The position numbers were made by a program, and so were the translations under genes. Shown piece by piece: positions 9,843 to 17,932 of a stretch of 64,000 bases of DNA (position 1 is the stretch's first letter; each line of letters opens with the position of its first letter). Under the pieces are notes generated by a model. It had not been told where the DNA came from and did no database searches. It saw only the letters and a list, made by a program, of their open reading frames with translations. Source of the stretch: Agromyces protaetiae (GTDB lineage Bacteria > Actinomycetota > Actinomycetes > Actinomycetales > Microbacteriaceae); NCBI RefSeq assembly GCF_004135405.1, contig NZ_CP035491.1:1736001-1800000 (forward strand), in the 5' to 3' direction.

Positions 9843-10850
9843 GTGAGCGGTGACGTGACGAGCGGCGAGCAGCCGACGAGCAGGGCAGCACGCCGCGCGG
9901 CCGAGCAGGCCGAAGCATCGCGTCGTAGTCGCACCAAGGCTTCCAAGGCGCAACTGCCGCCCGTTCCGAGCATTCCGCGGGCGCCTCGTCGGGCGGATGC
10001 CTCGGGGCGCGTGCCGGCGGCCGGTTCGGCGTCGTCCGTTGCGACGACGTTCGCGAACGCCGCGGCTCGCGCCGCTTCCGGCGCCGCGAGCGCCACCAAG
10101 CGGGTCTCCGACGCGGGCGGCGCCACGCGCCGGCACGCGCGCGTCTTCGCGACGATCCTCGTCGTGCCCGCGATCGTCGGCACCGTCGGGCTGCCGGCCT
10201 ACGCGCTCGTTCCGGGCGGCGCGGGCTTCGCGACATCCGACAAATTCAGCCTCTCCCGTTCGCAGGCCCAAGACGTCGAGGTCTCGGGGCTCGCGAGCGC
10301 GGCCGCAGTCGCGAGCGACCAGTACGACGTCACCACGAAAGCCGACATCGACAAAGCGGCAGCCGAGGCCGCGGCCAACGAGCGGTCCGCGTGGGCCGCG
10401 AGCATCGCGAACAACCCCGGCGCGTACTACACGCCCGCGCAGCAGGCTGCCGGCGACGACTACCCCTGGTGGAACGAGACCCCCGACGACTACGGTGGGG
10501 GCCTCTCGCCGCTGCGGTACTACTACCGCGAGTGCGTCGACTTCGTCGCGTGGCGTATGAACCGCGACGCGGGCGTTACGAGCGCGCCGTGGCGCTGGGA
10601 CTGGTCGAACCTCGCCTCGGGCAGCGCCTGGGCATGGGCCGACGAGTGGGTCTCGCGCGGCCGTCAGACGAGCAGCGAGCCCGTCGTGGGCGCGGTCGCC
10701 TGGTTCCCGTACAACCACGTCGCGTACGTGCAGTCGGTCAACGGCGACGGCACGGTCACGATCGAGGAGTACAACCAGCAGAGCGACCACTCGTACCACG
10801 TGCGCACGATCGACGCCGGGTCGGCGCTCTACCTGTACCCGCCCACCTGA
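9843..10850 (+). CDS. Secreted/anchored CHAP-domain wall hydrolase
   Basis: 335 residues from the GTG at 9843, chosen for its GGAGG site; an in-frame reading from 9735 would start inside the leader. Like the NlpC/P60 protein it has a long basic N-terminal region (~95 residues), a hydrophobic segment (FATILVVPAIVGTVGLPAYA), then the linker with SQAQDVEVSGL...SDQYDVTT. The CHAP domain follows from about 200: catalytic Cys in RECVDFVAW, His in YNHVAYVQSV and the acidic residue in TIEEYN. CHAP enzymes act as amidases or endopeptidases on peptidoglycan. The pair therefore places two different catalytic heads on one delivery module. Confidence 0.88.
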   Translation: MSGDVTSGEQPTSRAARRAAEQAEASRRSRTKASKAQLPPVPSIPRAPRRADASGRVPAAGSASSVATTFANAAARAASGAASATKRVSDAGGATRRHARVFATILVVPAIVGTVGLPAYALVPGGAGFATSDKFSLSRSQAQDVEVSGLASAAAVASDQYDVTTKADIDKAAAEAAANERSAWAASIANNPGAYYTPAQQAAGDDYPWWNETPDDYGGGLSPLRYYYRECVDFVAWRMNRDAGVTSAPWRWDWSNLASGSAWAWADEWVSRGRQTSSEPVVGAVAWFPYNHVAYVQSVNGDGTVTIEEYNQQSDHSYHVRTIDAGSALYLYPPT

Positions 10851-10901
10851 GCGGGCTCTTCCGGTGGTCGAGTAGCGCGAAGCGCGTATCGAGACCCGCT
10901 C
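10849..10901. terminator. Bidirectional terminator of a repetitive type
   Basis: Between convergent genes. An outer stem GAGCGGG (10849-10855) with CCCGCTC (10895-10901) encloses an inner hairpin GTAGCGCGAAGCGCGTATC-like with arms GGTCGA and TCGAGACC (10863-10896). The inner sequence is of the kind I recognise as frequent between genes of Microbacteriaceae, in both orientations. Confidence 0.65.
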
Positions 10902-12012
10902 AGAACCGCATGATGCACGCGGGCGCGGGCGTCGACACGGTCGCGACGACGCTCACGGGTGCACCCTCGGCGTCGAGCGAGACGATCGCGATCGAGTCGG
11001 AGCCCTGGTCGGCGACGAGCAGATGCAGCTCGTCGGTCGTGAGCTCGAGGTCGCGTGGGTGCACCCCGCCCGTGACGACGAGCCCGACGTGCTCGAGCGT
11101 GCCCGTCTCGGGATCGAGCCGGTGCGCCTGCACGCCGTCGAGGTCGCGGTCGCCCGTCAGCACGATGCCGCCGCTCGTGATGCGGATCGCCGACGCGCCG
11201 AACCCCCGCGGTTCGACGCCCTCGCCGAGCGGAACGACGTCGATCTCTTCGTCGAGTTCGAGGTCGATGACGCTCAGCGTGCGGTCGAGTTCGTTCGCGA
11301 CGACGGCGTACTCGCCCGAGATCGCGAGGTGGCGAGGGCCCGCGCCGGCGTGGATGACGATCTCGTCGTCGTCGTCGGAGTGCGTCGGCACGCCGTCGGC
11401 GTCGAGGTGCACGACGCGCACGCGGTCGGCGCCGAGGTCGACGACGAGCACGCGGTCGCGGTCGGCGTCGACGACGACCTGGTGGGCGTGCGGGGAGAGC
11501 TGGCGGTCGTCGCGCGGGCCGCGGCCGGCGAACACGACCGTGTGGACATCGGCGTCGCCGAAACCGCCATCGCGGACCGTGCGCACTGCGAGGCTGCCGC
11601 CCGAGTAGTTGGCCGCGAGGGCGGCCCGGCCGTCGGCCGTGAAGTCGACGTGGCACGGGTCGGCGCCGATCGCGACCGGTTCGCCGACCGCGGTCACGGT
11701 CTCGCCGTCGATGCGGTGCAGCGTCAGCTCGCCGTCGGCGAGTTCGTGCACGATCGCGACGAGTCCGTCGCCGCGATGCGCGAGGAACATGGGGTTCTCG
11801 CCCACGTCGACCGGGTCGCCGATCCAATGGTCGCCGTTGTAGGCGATCTCGAACGGCCGGATGCCTGCTGCCGCCGAGCCGAGCACGCCCGCGGTCGAGG
11901 CTCCGATCCAGAAGCGTTCGGCGTACCCTTCGGGGAACGGCTCGTCCGAGGCATCCGGCATCGGAACCTCGTCCTCGCGACCCCAGCGTCCGAGCAGGCC
12001 CCAGCCGCTCAC
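10900..12012 (-). CDS. Lactonase-family beta-propeller protein (6-phosphogluconolactonase type)
   Basis: 370 residues with repeated beta-propeller blades, typical of the Pgl/YbhE lactonase family (PF10282): motifs such as GGSLAVRTV, SPHAHQVVVDADRDRVLVVD, GAGPRHLAIS and VHPRDLELT recur once per blade. The HQ/HxxxxDP-like residues around SPHAHQV match the putative active site of the family. The GTG start at 12012 overlaps the aldolase stop by four bases, so it is the last gene of a three-gene operon. In this context the likely substrate is a sugar lactone feeding the keto-deoxygluconate route; hydrolysis of 6-phosphogluconolactone is the alternative. Confidence 0.85.
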   Translation of the reverse strand: MSGWGLLGRWGREDEVPMPDASDEPFPEGYAERFWIGASTAGVLGSAAAGIRPFEIAYNGDHWIGDPVDVGENPMFLAHRGDGLVAIVHELADGELTLHRIDGETVTAVGEPVAIGADPCHVDFTADGRAALAANYSGGSLAVRTVRDGGFGDADVHTVVFAGRGPRDDRQLSPHAHQVVVDADRDRVLVVDLGADRVRVVHLDADGVPTHSDDDDEIVIHAGAGPRHLAISGEYAVVANELDRTLSVIDLELDEEIDVVPLGEGVEPRGFGASAIRITSGGIVLTGDRDLDGVQAHRLDPETGTLEHVGLVVTGGVHPRDLELTTDELHLLVADQGSDSIAIVSLDAEGAPVSVVATVSTPAPACIMRF

Positions 12013-12629
12013 CCGACGATCCCGACGCTCGCGACGAACGCGGCGAGCTCGGCGTCGTCGAGCTTGAAGAGCGCCGTGCCCATGCCGACGGCGATCGCGC
12101 CCGCGTCGAGCCAGTCGCGCGCCGTCGCGGGCGTGATGCCGCCCGTCGGCATGATCTCGAGCTGGGGCAGCACGTCGCGCACGGCCTTCAGGTGCCCCGT
12201 GCCGACGCTCGCGGCCGGGAAGAGCTTCGCGACGCCCGTCGCCGCGCCCGCGGCGCGCAGCTCGCCCGGCGTGAGTCCGCCCTGCACGAGCGGCGGAGCG
12301 TCCTCGAGCACGGCCTCGGGCACGGGGAACGGCGACACGAGGAAGTGCGCGCCGAGCGCGGCGGCCTCGCGCGCGATCTCGGGTGAGACCACGGTGCCGA
12401 CGCCGATCGCGAGGTCGGCGTAGCGCGAGTCATCCACGACGTCTTGCAGGACCCCCTGCCAGCCCGGCACCGTCGCCGTCAGTTCGACGACGCCGAAGCC
12501 CGCGACGCGGCTCGCTTCGACGAGCGCGCGCAGTTCGTCGGCCGTCGACGTGCGCAGCACGGGGACGACGCGGCTGCGCGCGAGGAACGTGCGCAGCTCG
12601 GCGGGGGAGAGGACGGTCGCGGCGGTCAT
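12009..12629 (-). CDS. eda: KDPG/KHG aldolase
   Basis: 206 residues, a class I aldolase cleaving 2-keto-3-deoxy-6-phosphogluconate into pyruvate and glyceraldehyde 3-phosphate. The family is recognised by RVVPVLRTSTADEL, the E of VVELTATVPG, GVGTVVSPE, FLVSPFPVPE, the Schiff-base lysine in GVAKLFPAASVG, and MPTGGITPATARDWLDAGA. Its ATG overlaps the stop of the upstream kinase gene by four bases (ATGA), and its own stop overlaps the GTG of the lactonase gene in the same way, so the three genes are tightly coupled. Length is normal for the family. Confidence 0.93.
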   Translation of the reverse strand: MTAATVLSPAELRTFLARSRVVPVLRTSTADELRALVEASRVAGFGVVELTATVPGWQGVLQDVVDDSRYADLAIGVGTVVSPEIAREAAALGAHFLVSPFPVPEAVLEDAPPLVQGGLTPGELRAAGAATGVAKLFPAASVGTGHLKAVRDVLPQLEIMPTGGITPATARDWLDAGAIAVGMGTALFKLDDAELAAFVASVGIVG

Positions 12630-13615
12630 GCGGTCTCCGAAGGGGTCAGGGAGGGGGTGCGGATGTCTCGGGGCTGCTGGATGTCTCGTGCTGCGACGAA
12701 TGCGGCCACGGCGTCGGCGTCGGGGAAGCCCTCGTAGTCGCCGGGGTGCTGCACGACCTGGGCCGCGACGAACGCCGCGAGGGCGAGCGAGTCGTCGAGG
12801 CCGAGGCCCGCGAGGCGGGCGTGGATCCAGCCGGCGTTGAACGCGTCGCCCGCGCCGACCGGGTCGACGGGGTTCGGGGCCGGATGGGCCGGAACGACGC
12901 GGCGCTCGCCGTGGTGGAGCACGAGCGCGCCGTCGGCGCCGCGCTTCACGATGACGGTCGACGGGCCGAGCGCTGCGAGCGCGTCGAGCGCCGCGTCGAG
13001 GTCGGCCTCGCCCGTGATGAGGCGCGCCTCGGTCTCGTTGCAGAGCAGTTCGTCGGTCGAGGCGAGCACACGGCGGTACTCGTTCGAGGCGTCGGCCTCG
13101 GAGATGATCGCCGGACGGAAGTTCGGATCGAAGCTCACCGTGACGCCGGCTGCCGCCGCGCGCTCGGCGGTCTCGTGCACGAGCGCCCGAGGGCCCTCGC
13201 CGATGGCGATCGCGACGCCCGTGAGGTGCACGCGTCTCGCGCTCGCCACGACCGCTTCGTCGAGGTGGCCCGGCGCGAGCTCGGTGCCCGCCGAGTCGCG
13301 ACGGTAGTAGGTGACGGCGGTGTCGTGGGCGCCACGGCGCTCCTTGAGCATGAGGGCCGTCGGGCGGGTCGCGCTGCGGCCGACGTGGTCGGTGCGGACG
13401 CCCTCGCCCGCGAGCGTGTCGAGCACGTACTCGCCCAGCGGATCGTCGCCGAGCATCGACGCCCAGACGACGTCGTGGCCGAGGCGGGCGAGCCCCATCG
13501 CGGTGTTCGCTTCGGCGCCGCCCATCGAGCGCACGTACCGGCCGCGGGCGGCCTCTTCGGGGTCGGTCGGTCGGGAGAAGCACACGAGTGCCTCGCCGAG
13601 GGTCAGAACCTCCAC
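12626..13615 (-). CDS. kdgK: PfkB-family 2-keto-3-deoxygluconate kinase
   Basis: 329 residues from a GTG at 13615, preceded by AAAGGCAGG; the in-frame stretch further upstream has no ribosome site and is excluded. PfkB signatures are clear: GGAEANTAMGLARLG near the N-terminus, and the C-terminal DPVGAGDAFNAGW with the catalytic Asp. SFDPNFRPAI and KRGADGALV also match sugar kinases. Being in one operon with KDPG aldolase it most likely phosphorylates 2-keto-3-deoxygluconate to KDPG, letting hexuronates or gluconate enter central metabolism. A LacI-type operator lies about 165 bp upstream. Confidence 0.88.
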   Translation of the reverse strand: MEVLTLGEALVCFSRPTDPEEAARGRYVRSMGGAEANTAMGLARLGHDVVWASMLGDDPLGEYVLDTLAGEGVRTDHVGRSATRPTALMLKERRGAHDTAVTYYRRDSAGTELAPGHLDEAVVASARRVHLTGVAIAIGEGPRALVHETAERAAAAGVTVSFDPNFRPAIISEADASNEYRRVLASTDELLCNETEARLITGEADLDAALDALAALGPSTVIVKRGADGALVLHHGERRVVPAHPAPNPVDPVGAGDAFNAGWIHARLAGLGLDDSLALAAFVAAQVVQHPGDYEGFPDADAVAAFVAARDIQQPRDIRTPSLTPSETA

Positions 13616-13779
13616 GGACCTGCCTTTCTTCGGCTCATGTCTGCTGCTCACGCATCCCGCTCGCGTCTCCGCGTGTCGGGTCGACGCGCCCCGCAGCAGA
13701 CTACCCGTCGGGGGCGGTGGTGCCTCTCCCGCACGGGCCGCCTGTGCGAACGAGCGCGGGCGCGAGGCATCCTGGTCGA

Positions 13780-13793
13780 TGATAACGTTTACG
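13780..13793. promoter_or_regulatory. LacI-family operator candidate upstream of kdgK
   Basis: TGATAACGTTTACG has the AACGTT core and agrees with the LacI/CcpA-like consensus TGWAANCGNTNWCA at 12 of 14 positions. It is the only AT-rich island in the ~250 bases between kdgK and the tRNA gene. No LacI-type regulator gene is in the window. Confidence 0.5.
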
Positions 13794-13866
13794 CGCCCTG
13801 ATGCCACCTGTGCGCCACCCGCCCCGCACCGACGCACCCCGCGCACTCGTTAGAATCGGAAGCCTG

Positions 13867-13941
13867 GCCTCTGTAGCTCAATGGAAGAGCAGTTCCGTCC
13901 TAAGGAAAGGGTTGGGGGTTCGAGTCCCTCCAGGGGCACCA
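13867..13941 (+). tRNA. tRNA-Arg (anticodon CCT), CCA encoded
   Basis: Acceptor arms GCCTCTG and CAGGGGC pair with one G-U; the D-arm is TAGCTCAATGGAAGAGC. The anticodon stem TTCC/GGAA encloses GTCCTAA with anticodon CCT, reading AGG. The T-arm has GGTTCGAGTCCC and the 3' CCA is encoded. It is the insertion point of a foreign island: its 3' end is repeated at 15243 and 17841. Confidence 0.95.
13921..13941 (+). repeat. Attachment repeat, left copy (tRNA-Arg 3' end)
   Basis: The last 21 bases of the tRNA-Arg gene recur at 17841-17861 with two differences, and its last 15 bases recur exactly at 15243-15257. The positions fit the left junction of an integrated element that restores the tRNA 3' end. 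Confidence 0.7.
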
Positions 13942-15242
13942 TGTGATGAGTCGCGACATAGGTCTCACCTGAGTCGCGACATAGGTCACGTTTTGAGAGC
14001 CCCGGGCCATCGGCCTGGGGCTCTCATCGTGTTGCGCCAGTAGGCCTTGTTGGGGTCGATGGTGTTGGTCGCGATGATTTCGCCGGTGCGGAGTGCGATG
14101 ACGGTGACGGTGTGTTCGTCGGCGATGAGGATGACGGGTGTGCCGCGGTGGTTCGCGCCGATTCCGAGGTGGTGCATGCGGGCGGCACGGCGGAAGCTGA
14201 TCTTGCCGTTGCTGCCGACGTGGTCGTGGCGGACGCGGTAGTGGATGGTGTCGGGGCGGCTGCTGGCGGGCGCGGCTTTCGGTGAGGCTGCGTAGGCGAT
14301 CGCGGGAGTCGTTTCTCGAGCGCGGTGCGGGCGGTGCTGGTTGTAGTGCTCCCGGAATTGATTGAGCTGATGTTGCAGCTCGGGGATCGTGGTCGCGCGG
14401 GGTCGGGCGGTCAGCCAGCGTTTGAGGGTCTGGTGGAAGCGTTCGATCTTCCCCTGAGTCTGCGGGTGGTTCGGGGCGCCGTTCTTCTGCACGATGTTCA
14501 GTACGGCCAGGACGTATTCGAACGCGTTGCGTCCTCCGCCATGTCGGGCGGTGTAGACGCGGCCGTTGTCGGTCAGCGTGGACGCCGGCGGGCCGTAGTC
14601 GTCGACGCAGGCGAGAAACGTGTCCACGACGTCCTGGCCGGTGACCGGGTGGTGGACGGTGCAGGACAGCAGCAGGCGGGAGTGGTCATCGAGCCAGTTC
14701 AGGATCTCGACATCGGTGCCGTCGGCAAGGCGCCAGTGGGTGAAGTCGGATTGCCAGGTCTCGTTGGGCTGGGATGCTTCGAACCGCACGTAGGAGGATC
14801 TCGGACGCTTCCTCGGCTCGGGAATGATCAGGCCGGCGGCGTGCAGGACCCGTCGGATCGTGGACGTCGACGGCGGTCGCAGCCCTTCCGTGCGCAGATA
14901 CCAGGCGATCGTGACCGGCCCGGCATCGCTTCCGGCGTCGGTCAGAGCGCGGCGCAGTTCGACGATGCGGTCCCGCACCCGGTCTGTCGTCTTCTGCGGT
15001 GAGGTTCGAGGGGCTCGGGAACGAGACTCCAGGCCATCCAGTCCCTCCTCCCGGTAACGGGCGAGGAGCCGGTGCAGATGCCGCCGAGAGAGTCCGTACT
15101 GCTCCGCCGCCTCGGTGACGGTGAGTTGCTTCGCGACGATCTTCAACACGATCACCCGGTGCTTCGACATGCCGCCGACTGTGACCTATGACGCGACTCA
15201 TGAGCGACACATCACCTGTGACCTATGTCGCGAACTCAGACA
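13942..15242 (-). mobile_element. Complete IS481-family insertion sequence
   Basis: The element is flanked by a 15-bp direct repeat, CCTCCAGGGGCACCA, at 13927-13941 and 15243-15257. Its ends carry repeated boxes of the form GAGTCGCGACATAGGTC: two on the left (from 13948) and similar ones inverted on the right (about 15180-15237). It contains one transposase gene. The left flank is the tRNA-Arg 3' end, which the duplication copies. Confidence 0.85.
13986..15170 (-). CDS. IS481-family transposase
   Basis: 394 residues. The N-terminal helix-turn-helix (LTVTEAAEQYGLSRRHLHRLL) is followed by a second HTH region and an rve integrase core with the DDE triad in TWQSDFTHWRL, STLTDNGRVY and GKIERFHQTLKRW. 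The C-terminal region ends in the IS481-type beta domain (SNGKISFRRAARMHHLG...). It looks intact. It would bind the boxed ends of its element and catalyse transposition. Its base composition is slightly less extreme than that of the host genes. Confidence 0.93.
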   Translation of the reverse strand: MSKHRVIVLKIVAKQLTVTEAAEQYGLSRRHLHRLLARYREEGLDGLESRSRAPRTSPQKTTDRVRDRIVELRRALTDAGSDAGPVTIAWYLRTEGLRPPSTSTIRRVLHAAGLIIPEPRKRPRSSYVRFEASQPNETWQSDFTHWRLADGTDVEILNWLDDHSRLLLSCTVHHPVTGQDVVDTFLACVDDYGPPASTLTDNGRVYTARHGGGRNAFEYVLAVLNIVQKNGAPNHPQTQGKIERFHQTLKRWLTARPRATTIPELQHQLNQFREHYNQHRPHRARETTPAIAYAASPKAAPASSRPDTIHYRVRHDHVGSNGKISFRRAARMHHLGIGANHRGTPVILIADEHTVTVIALRTGEIIATNTIDPNKAYWRNTMRAPGRWPGALKT

Positions 15243-15257
15243 CCTCCAGGGGCACCA
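15243..15257 (+). repeat. Second copy of the tRNA-Arg 3' end (IS target duplication)
   Basis: An exact 15-base copy of the tRNA 3' end lies between the intact IS481 element and the decayed one. It can be read as the target duplication of the first element, which then was inserted between the tRNA and an older element. Confidence 0.7.
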
Positions 15258-15880
15258 TTGTGATGTCCCGCGACATGTGTCTCATATGTCGCGGGACATT
15301 TGTCATTTCTGGGGCCATCGTCCGGGTGTGGTGAGTTGGTTTCGCCAGTAGCTGTGGTCGGGGTCGATGGTGTGCTCGCTGAGGATCTCGCCGGTGTCGA
15401 TATGGATGACGGTGACGGTGGTTTCGTCGATGAGGGCGAGGACGCGTTTGCCGCGGTGCTGGTAGCCGATGCTGAGTTGGTGCATGCGGCCGGCGCGGCG
15501 CAGGCTCATCTTCCCGTTGGCGCCGACGTGGTCGTTGCGAATTCGGTAGTGGGTGCGGGCTGCGTGCCCGGCGGGAAGTGCGTGCGGGGCTGTGGCGTAG
15601 GCGATGGCTGGTGTGGTTCCGTGGGCGCGGTGTGGGCGGCGGGTGTTGTAGTGCTCCGGAACGTGGCGAGTTGGGCTTGCAGTTCGCTGATCGTAAGGGC
15701 GCGAGGTCGGGCGCCGAGCCAGCGTTTGAGGGTTTGGTGGAATCTCTCGATCTTCCGGGGCTGTCCCTCCCTTGGATCTGCGGGTGGTTCGGTGCGCCGT
15801 TCTGCTGCCGGATGTTCAGGGCGGCGAGGACGTATTCGAACTCACTGCGGGCGCCGGAATGGCGGGCGGTCTAGAACTAG
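15258..15880 (-). pseudogene. Decayed second IS481-family element and transposase
   Basis: The left end (15261-15302) has inverted boxes, TGTCCCGCGACAT and ATGTCGCGGGACA. The C-terminal part of an IS481-type transposase is readable on the minus strand (from HYRIRNDHVGANGK to the stop at 15303), and further upstream pieces match the intact copy: EHYNTRRPHRAHGTTPAIAYA and RFHQTLKRWLGARPRA. One base is missing near 15660, where the intact element has GGGAGCAC and this one GGAGCAC; an extra stretch interrupts the frame near 15765, and the N-terminal half with the first two catalytic residues is gone. It is a non-functional relative, not a copy, of the neighbouring element. Confidence 0.8.
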
Positions 15881-15940
15881 ACCCGGCAAACGCCTCGCCG
15901 AGTGAAGCAGCGATATGCGAACGGGGGCCGCCCCGCGGTC

Positions 15941-15975
15941 TACTCTATGCTGGCGAATGTTGATGATCGATCATC
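15941..15975 (+). promoter_or_regulatory. Promoter and palindromic operator of the P-loop ATPase gene
   Basis: Two overlapping -10 candidates, TACTCT (15941-15946) and TATGCT (15946-15951), are followed by a perfect 14-bp palindrome, GATGATCGATCATC (15962-15975), directly before the GGGGG ribosome site. The palindrome would lie at or just after the transcription start, where a repressor could block initiation. Confidence 0.5.
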
Positions 15976-15984
15976 GGGGGCCGC

Positions 15985-17541
15985 GTGAAGACTTCGGAGT
16001 TGTTGACCTCGCTAAGACTGGGCAGCGAAGTCGCTGAGAGTGACGACGAGTTGCAAGACCTATTCGTGCCGATCGCCGCGTTCCACGAGATGGTGTATGA
16101 CGAGGCCGACCTGATTCTGGGCCCCAAGGGCAGCGGAAAGACGGCCATATTTCGAATGATGGCTGATGACGACTTTGCGATAGCCAGCCTCGACGATGTA
16201 GACATCCTGCCGGCCTTCAACACTCAGGGCGACATCATGTTCCAGCATCTTCGGCGCGAGATCGGGATGCCGACGGAAGAGCAACTGCGGACCGTCTGGA
16301 CGGCATACATCCTGACATTCGCGGGCTGGCACATCGTCGAGATGTACAACACCCCTGCAGTCGAGAAGTTAAAGGAGGTGCTGGAACTTGCGGGACTGCC
16401 CCAGTCGGGGCAAAAACCACAGAGCATTTGGAAGGCGTTGGTCGATCGCTTCGCGCGATTGACCAAACCAATTGGCGTCGAGGCGAAGCTCGGTATGGGG
16501 ACCGGGATGCCTAATGTTGAGGGCCGGCTGGAGTACCAAGAGGAGTCCCCGACGCCAACGCCGCAAAAGGATAGCGCCTTCGCAAGCCTGGACGTGAATG
16601 CCGTCGTACTGGCGATGATCGATGCTCTTCGTTCGACAGGACGGAGATGCTGGATTATATTTGACCGACTGGACGAAGCCTTTGAGGACGACCCAGAGTT
16701 TGAGCGACTGGCGCTGCGTGCCCTGATGCGTGCGCACTCCAACATCTCGTCGTATGGCAAAGAATTCCGTACCAAGCTGTTCCTCCGAGACGACGTCCTC
16801 GATCGTGTGACGAACGACGCTGGCTTCGTGAATCTGACGCACCTGCGGTCGATGCGCATCTCGTGGACTCGTAATCAACTTCTGGACATGCTCGTCAAGA
16901 GAATCATCATCAGCGACCTCGCGCTGAAGCACCTTCACCACAGAGGTGTGAAGAATCAGGCCGGCGTTCTTCGAGCAATATTGCCAACCGTTAACGAGAG
17001 TTCCGGCAGGAAGAGCCGCGGAAACCGAAGTTCGGAGCTCATTGACCCGCTCACTTACCTCATCAGTAAGAGTTCCGACGCGACATTGGAGATCAATCCG
17101 CGCAACGTCATCTCGATGATTCGATCGGCCAGAACGATTGAGCTTGCTGCATGCCAAGTGAGGGATCCCGAACTCAACGGGAATGCTCAACCTCCGATCA
17201 AGCAAGAGTCATTCGTCAGGGCTTGGCAGCAGTTGAGTAGCAAGCGTCTAGTTGACACGCTTTACGCTGAAAACAACAGCCTGCGAGAAATCATCGAGTC
17301 ATTCCGCAACGGTCCACAAGGTTTCGGTGGGAATTTTCTTAGGAGCCATCTGAATCAGTCTGGAGTGCCCAGTTCGGAGATCGATTCAAAGCTTCGGGCG
17401 CTCCAGTATTGCGGTTTCCTCAAACTCACTGGTCGCAACCTATACCGCATCGCCGACCTATACAGGCCAGGGCTTGGCCTCAATCCCCAAACGATAAAGG
17501 GCGCCGGTGCTGCACGATCGGCGGAGCCTAAGCTGACCTGA
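15985..17541 (+). CDS. P-loop ATPase of the Sll1717 type
   Basis: 518 residues from a GTG at 15985 (ribosome site CGGGGG). Walker A is GPKGSGKT (about 46-53), preceded by the LFVPIAAFHEM segment; Walker B is CWIIFDRLDEAF (about 221-232). The layout, a P-loop close to the N-terminus and a long helical C-terminal half ending in a winged-helix-like part (LRALQYCGFLKLTGRNLYRIA), fits the Sll1717 family of STAND/KAP-like ATPases, which I know mainly from variable genome regions. Codon use is clearly less GC-biased than the flanking genes (many A/T third positions) and the gene lacks the GGATGYCYCG word, so it is horizontally acquired. Function is unproven; phage defence is a reasonable inference. 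Confidence 0.75.
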   Translation: MKTSELLTSLRLGSEVAESDDELQDLFVPIAAFHEMVYDEADLILGPKGSGKTAIFRMMADDDFAIASLDDVDILPAFNTQGDIMFQHLRREIGMPTEEQLRTVWTAYILTFAGWHIVEMYNTPAVEKLKEVLELAGLPQSGQKPQSIWKALVDRFARLTKPIGVEAKLGMGTGMPNVEGRLEYQEESPTPTPQKDSAFASLDVNAVVLAMIDALRSTGRRCWIIFDRLDEAFEDDPEFERLALRALMRAHSNISSYGKEFRTKLFLRDDVLDRVTNDAGFVNLTHLRSMRISWTRNQLLDMLVKRIIISDLALKHLHHRGVKNQAGVLRAILPTVNESSGRKSRGNRSSELIDPLTYLISKSSDATLEINPRNVISMIRSARTIELAACQVRDPELNGNAQPPIKQESFVRAWQQLSSKRLVDTLYAENNSLREIIESFRNGPQGFGGNFLRSHLNQSGVPSSEIDSKLRALQYCGFLKLTGRNLYRIADLYRPGLGLNPQTIKGAGAARSAEPKLT

Positions 17542-17932
17542 ATGTTTCCGGTGCACGGGGGCTCGCTAAAGGGTGTGCGCCGTCGTTGTGACGACAGACC
17601 TTCGAGCAAGTTCGCCGCCGGAGGAGTGCCCGATCGACACGGTTGGTACGGTGGCTTTGCCACGGCGGGTGCGCAGGTCATCGCTGGTGCGCACTGGCAA
17701 GTCTTGCCTGCATTTTGGCGCATTTTGTTCGCCGCTAGCTGTTTCCGGACGTCGTTCGATGTCGTCGTGGTCCTGACAACCCGCGGAATTACGCGGAAGT
17801 TGCCGCTCGACGTTGCTATGCAGAATGCTCAAAACGTGTTCGAGTCATTCCAGGGGCACCAGACCAGACCAGACTTGACCATCTATCCGGCCAGGCGAGC
17901 AACCCGAGCGGAACAGAAGTTAGGCAAGACCT
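17542..17932. other. Non-coding stretch holding the right attachment repeat
   Basis: No credible gene is visible. Both strands are open in places, but codon pattern, ribosome sites and similarity are all lacking. The stretch contains the right copy of the tRNA-derived repeat at 17841 followed by short tandem CAGAC units at about 17861-17875. Confidence 0.5.
17841..17861 (+). repeat. Attachment repeat, right copy
   Basis: Matches the last 21 bases of tRNA-Arg at 19 positions, including all of CCAGGGGCACCA. It gives a 3.9-kb island (13942-17861) bounded by tRNA-derived repeats. No integrase gene lies inside, so the element is either a remnant or was mobilised in trans. Confidence 0.65.

Noticed and set aside
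17861-17876. Short CAGAC tandem units as a CRISPR or satellite
   Set aside because: Only about three five-base units, without spacers; a chance or slippage repeat at the island edge.
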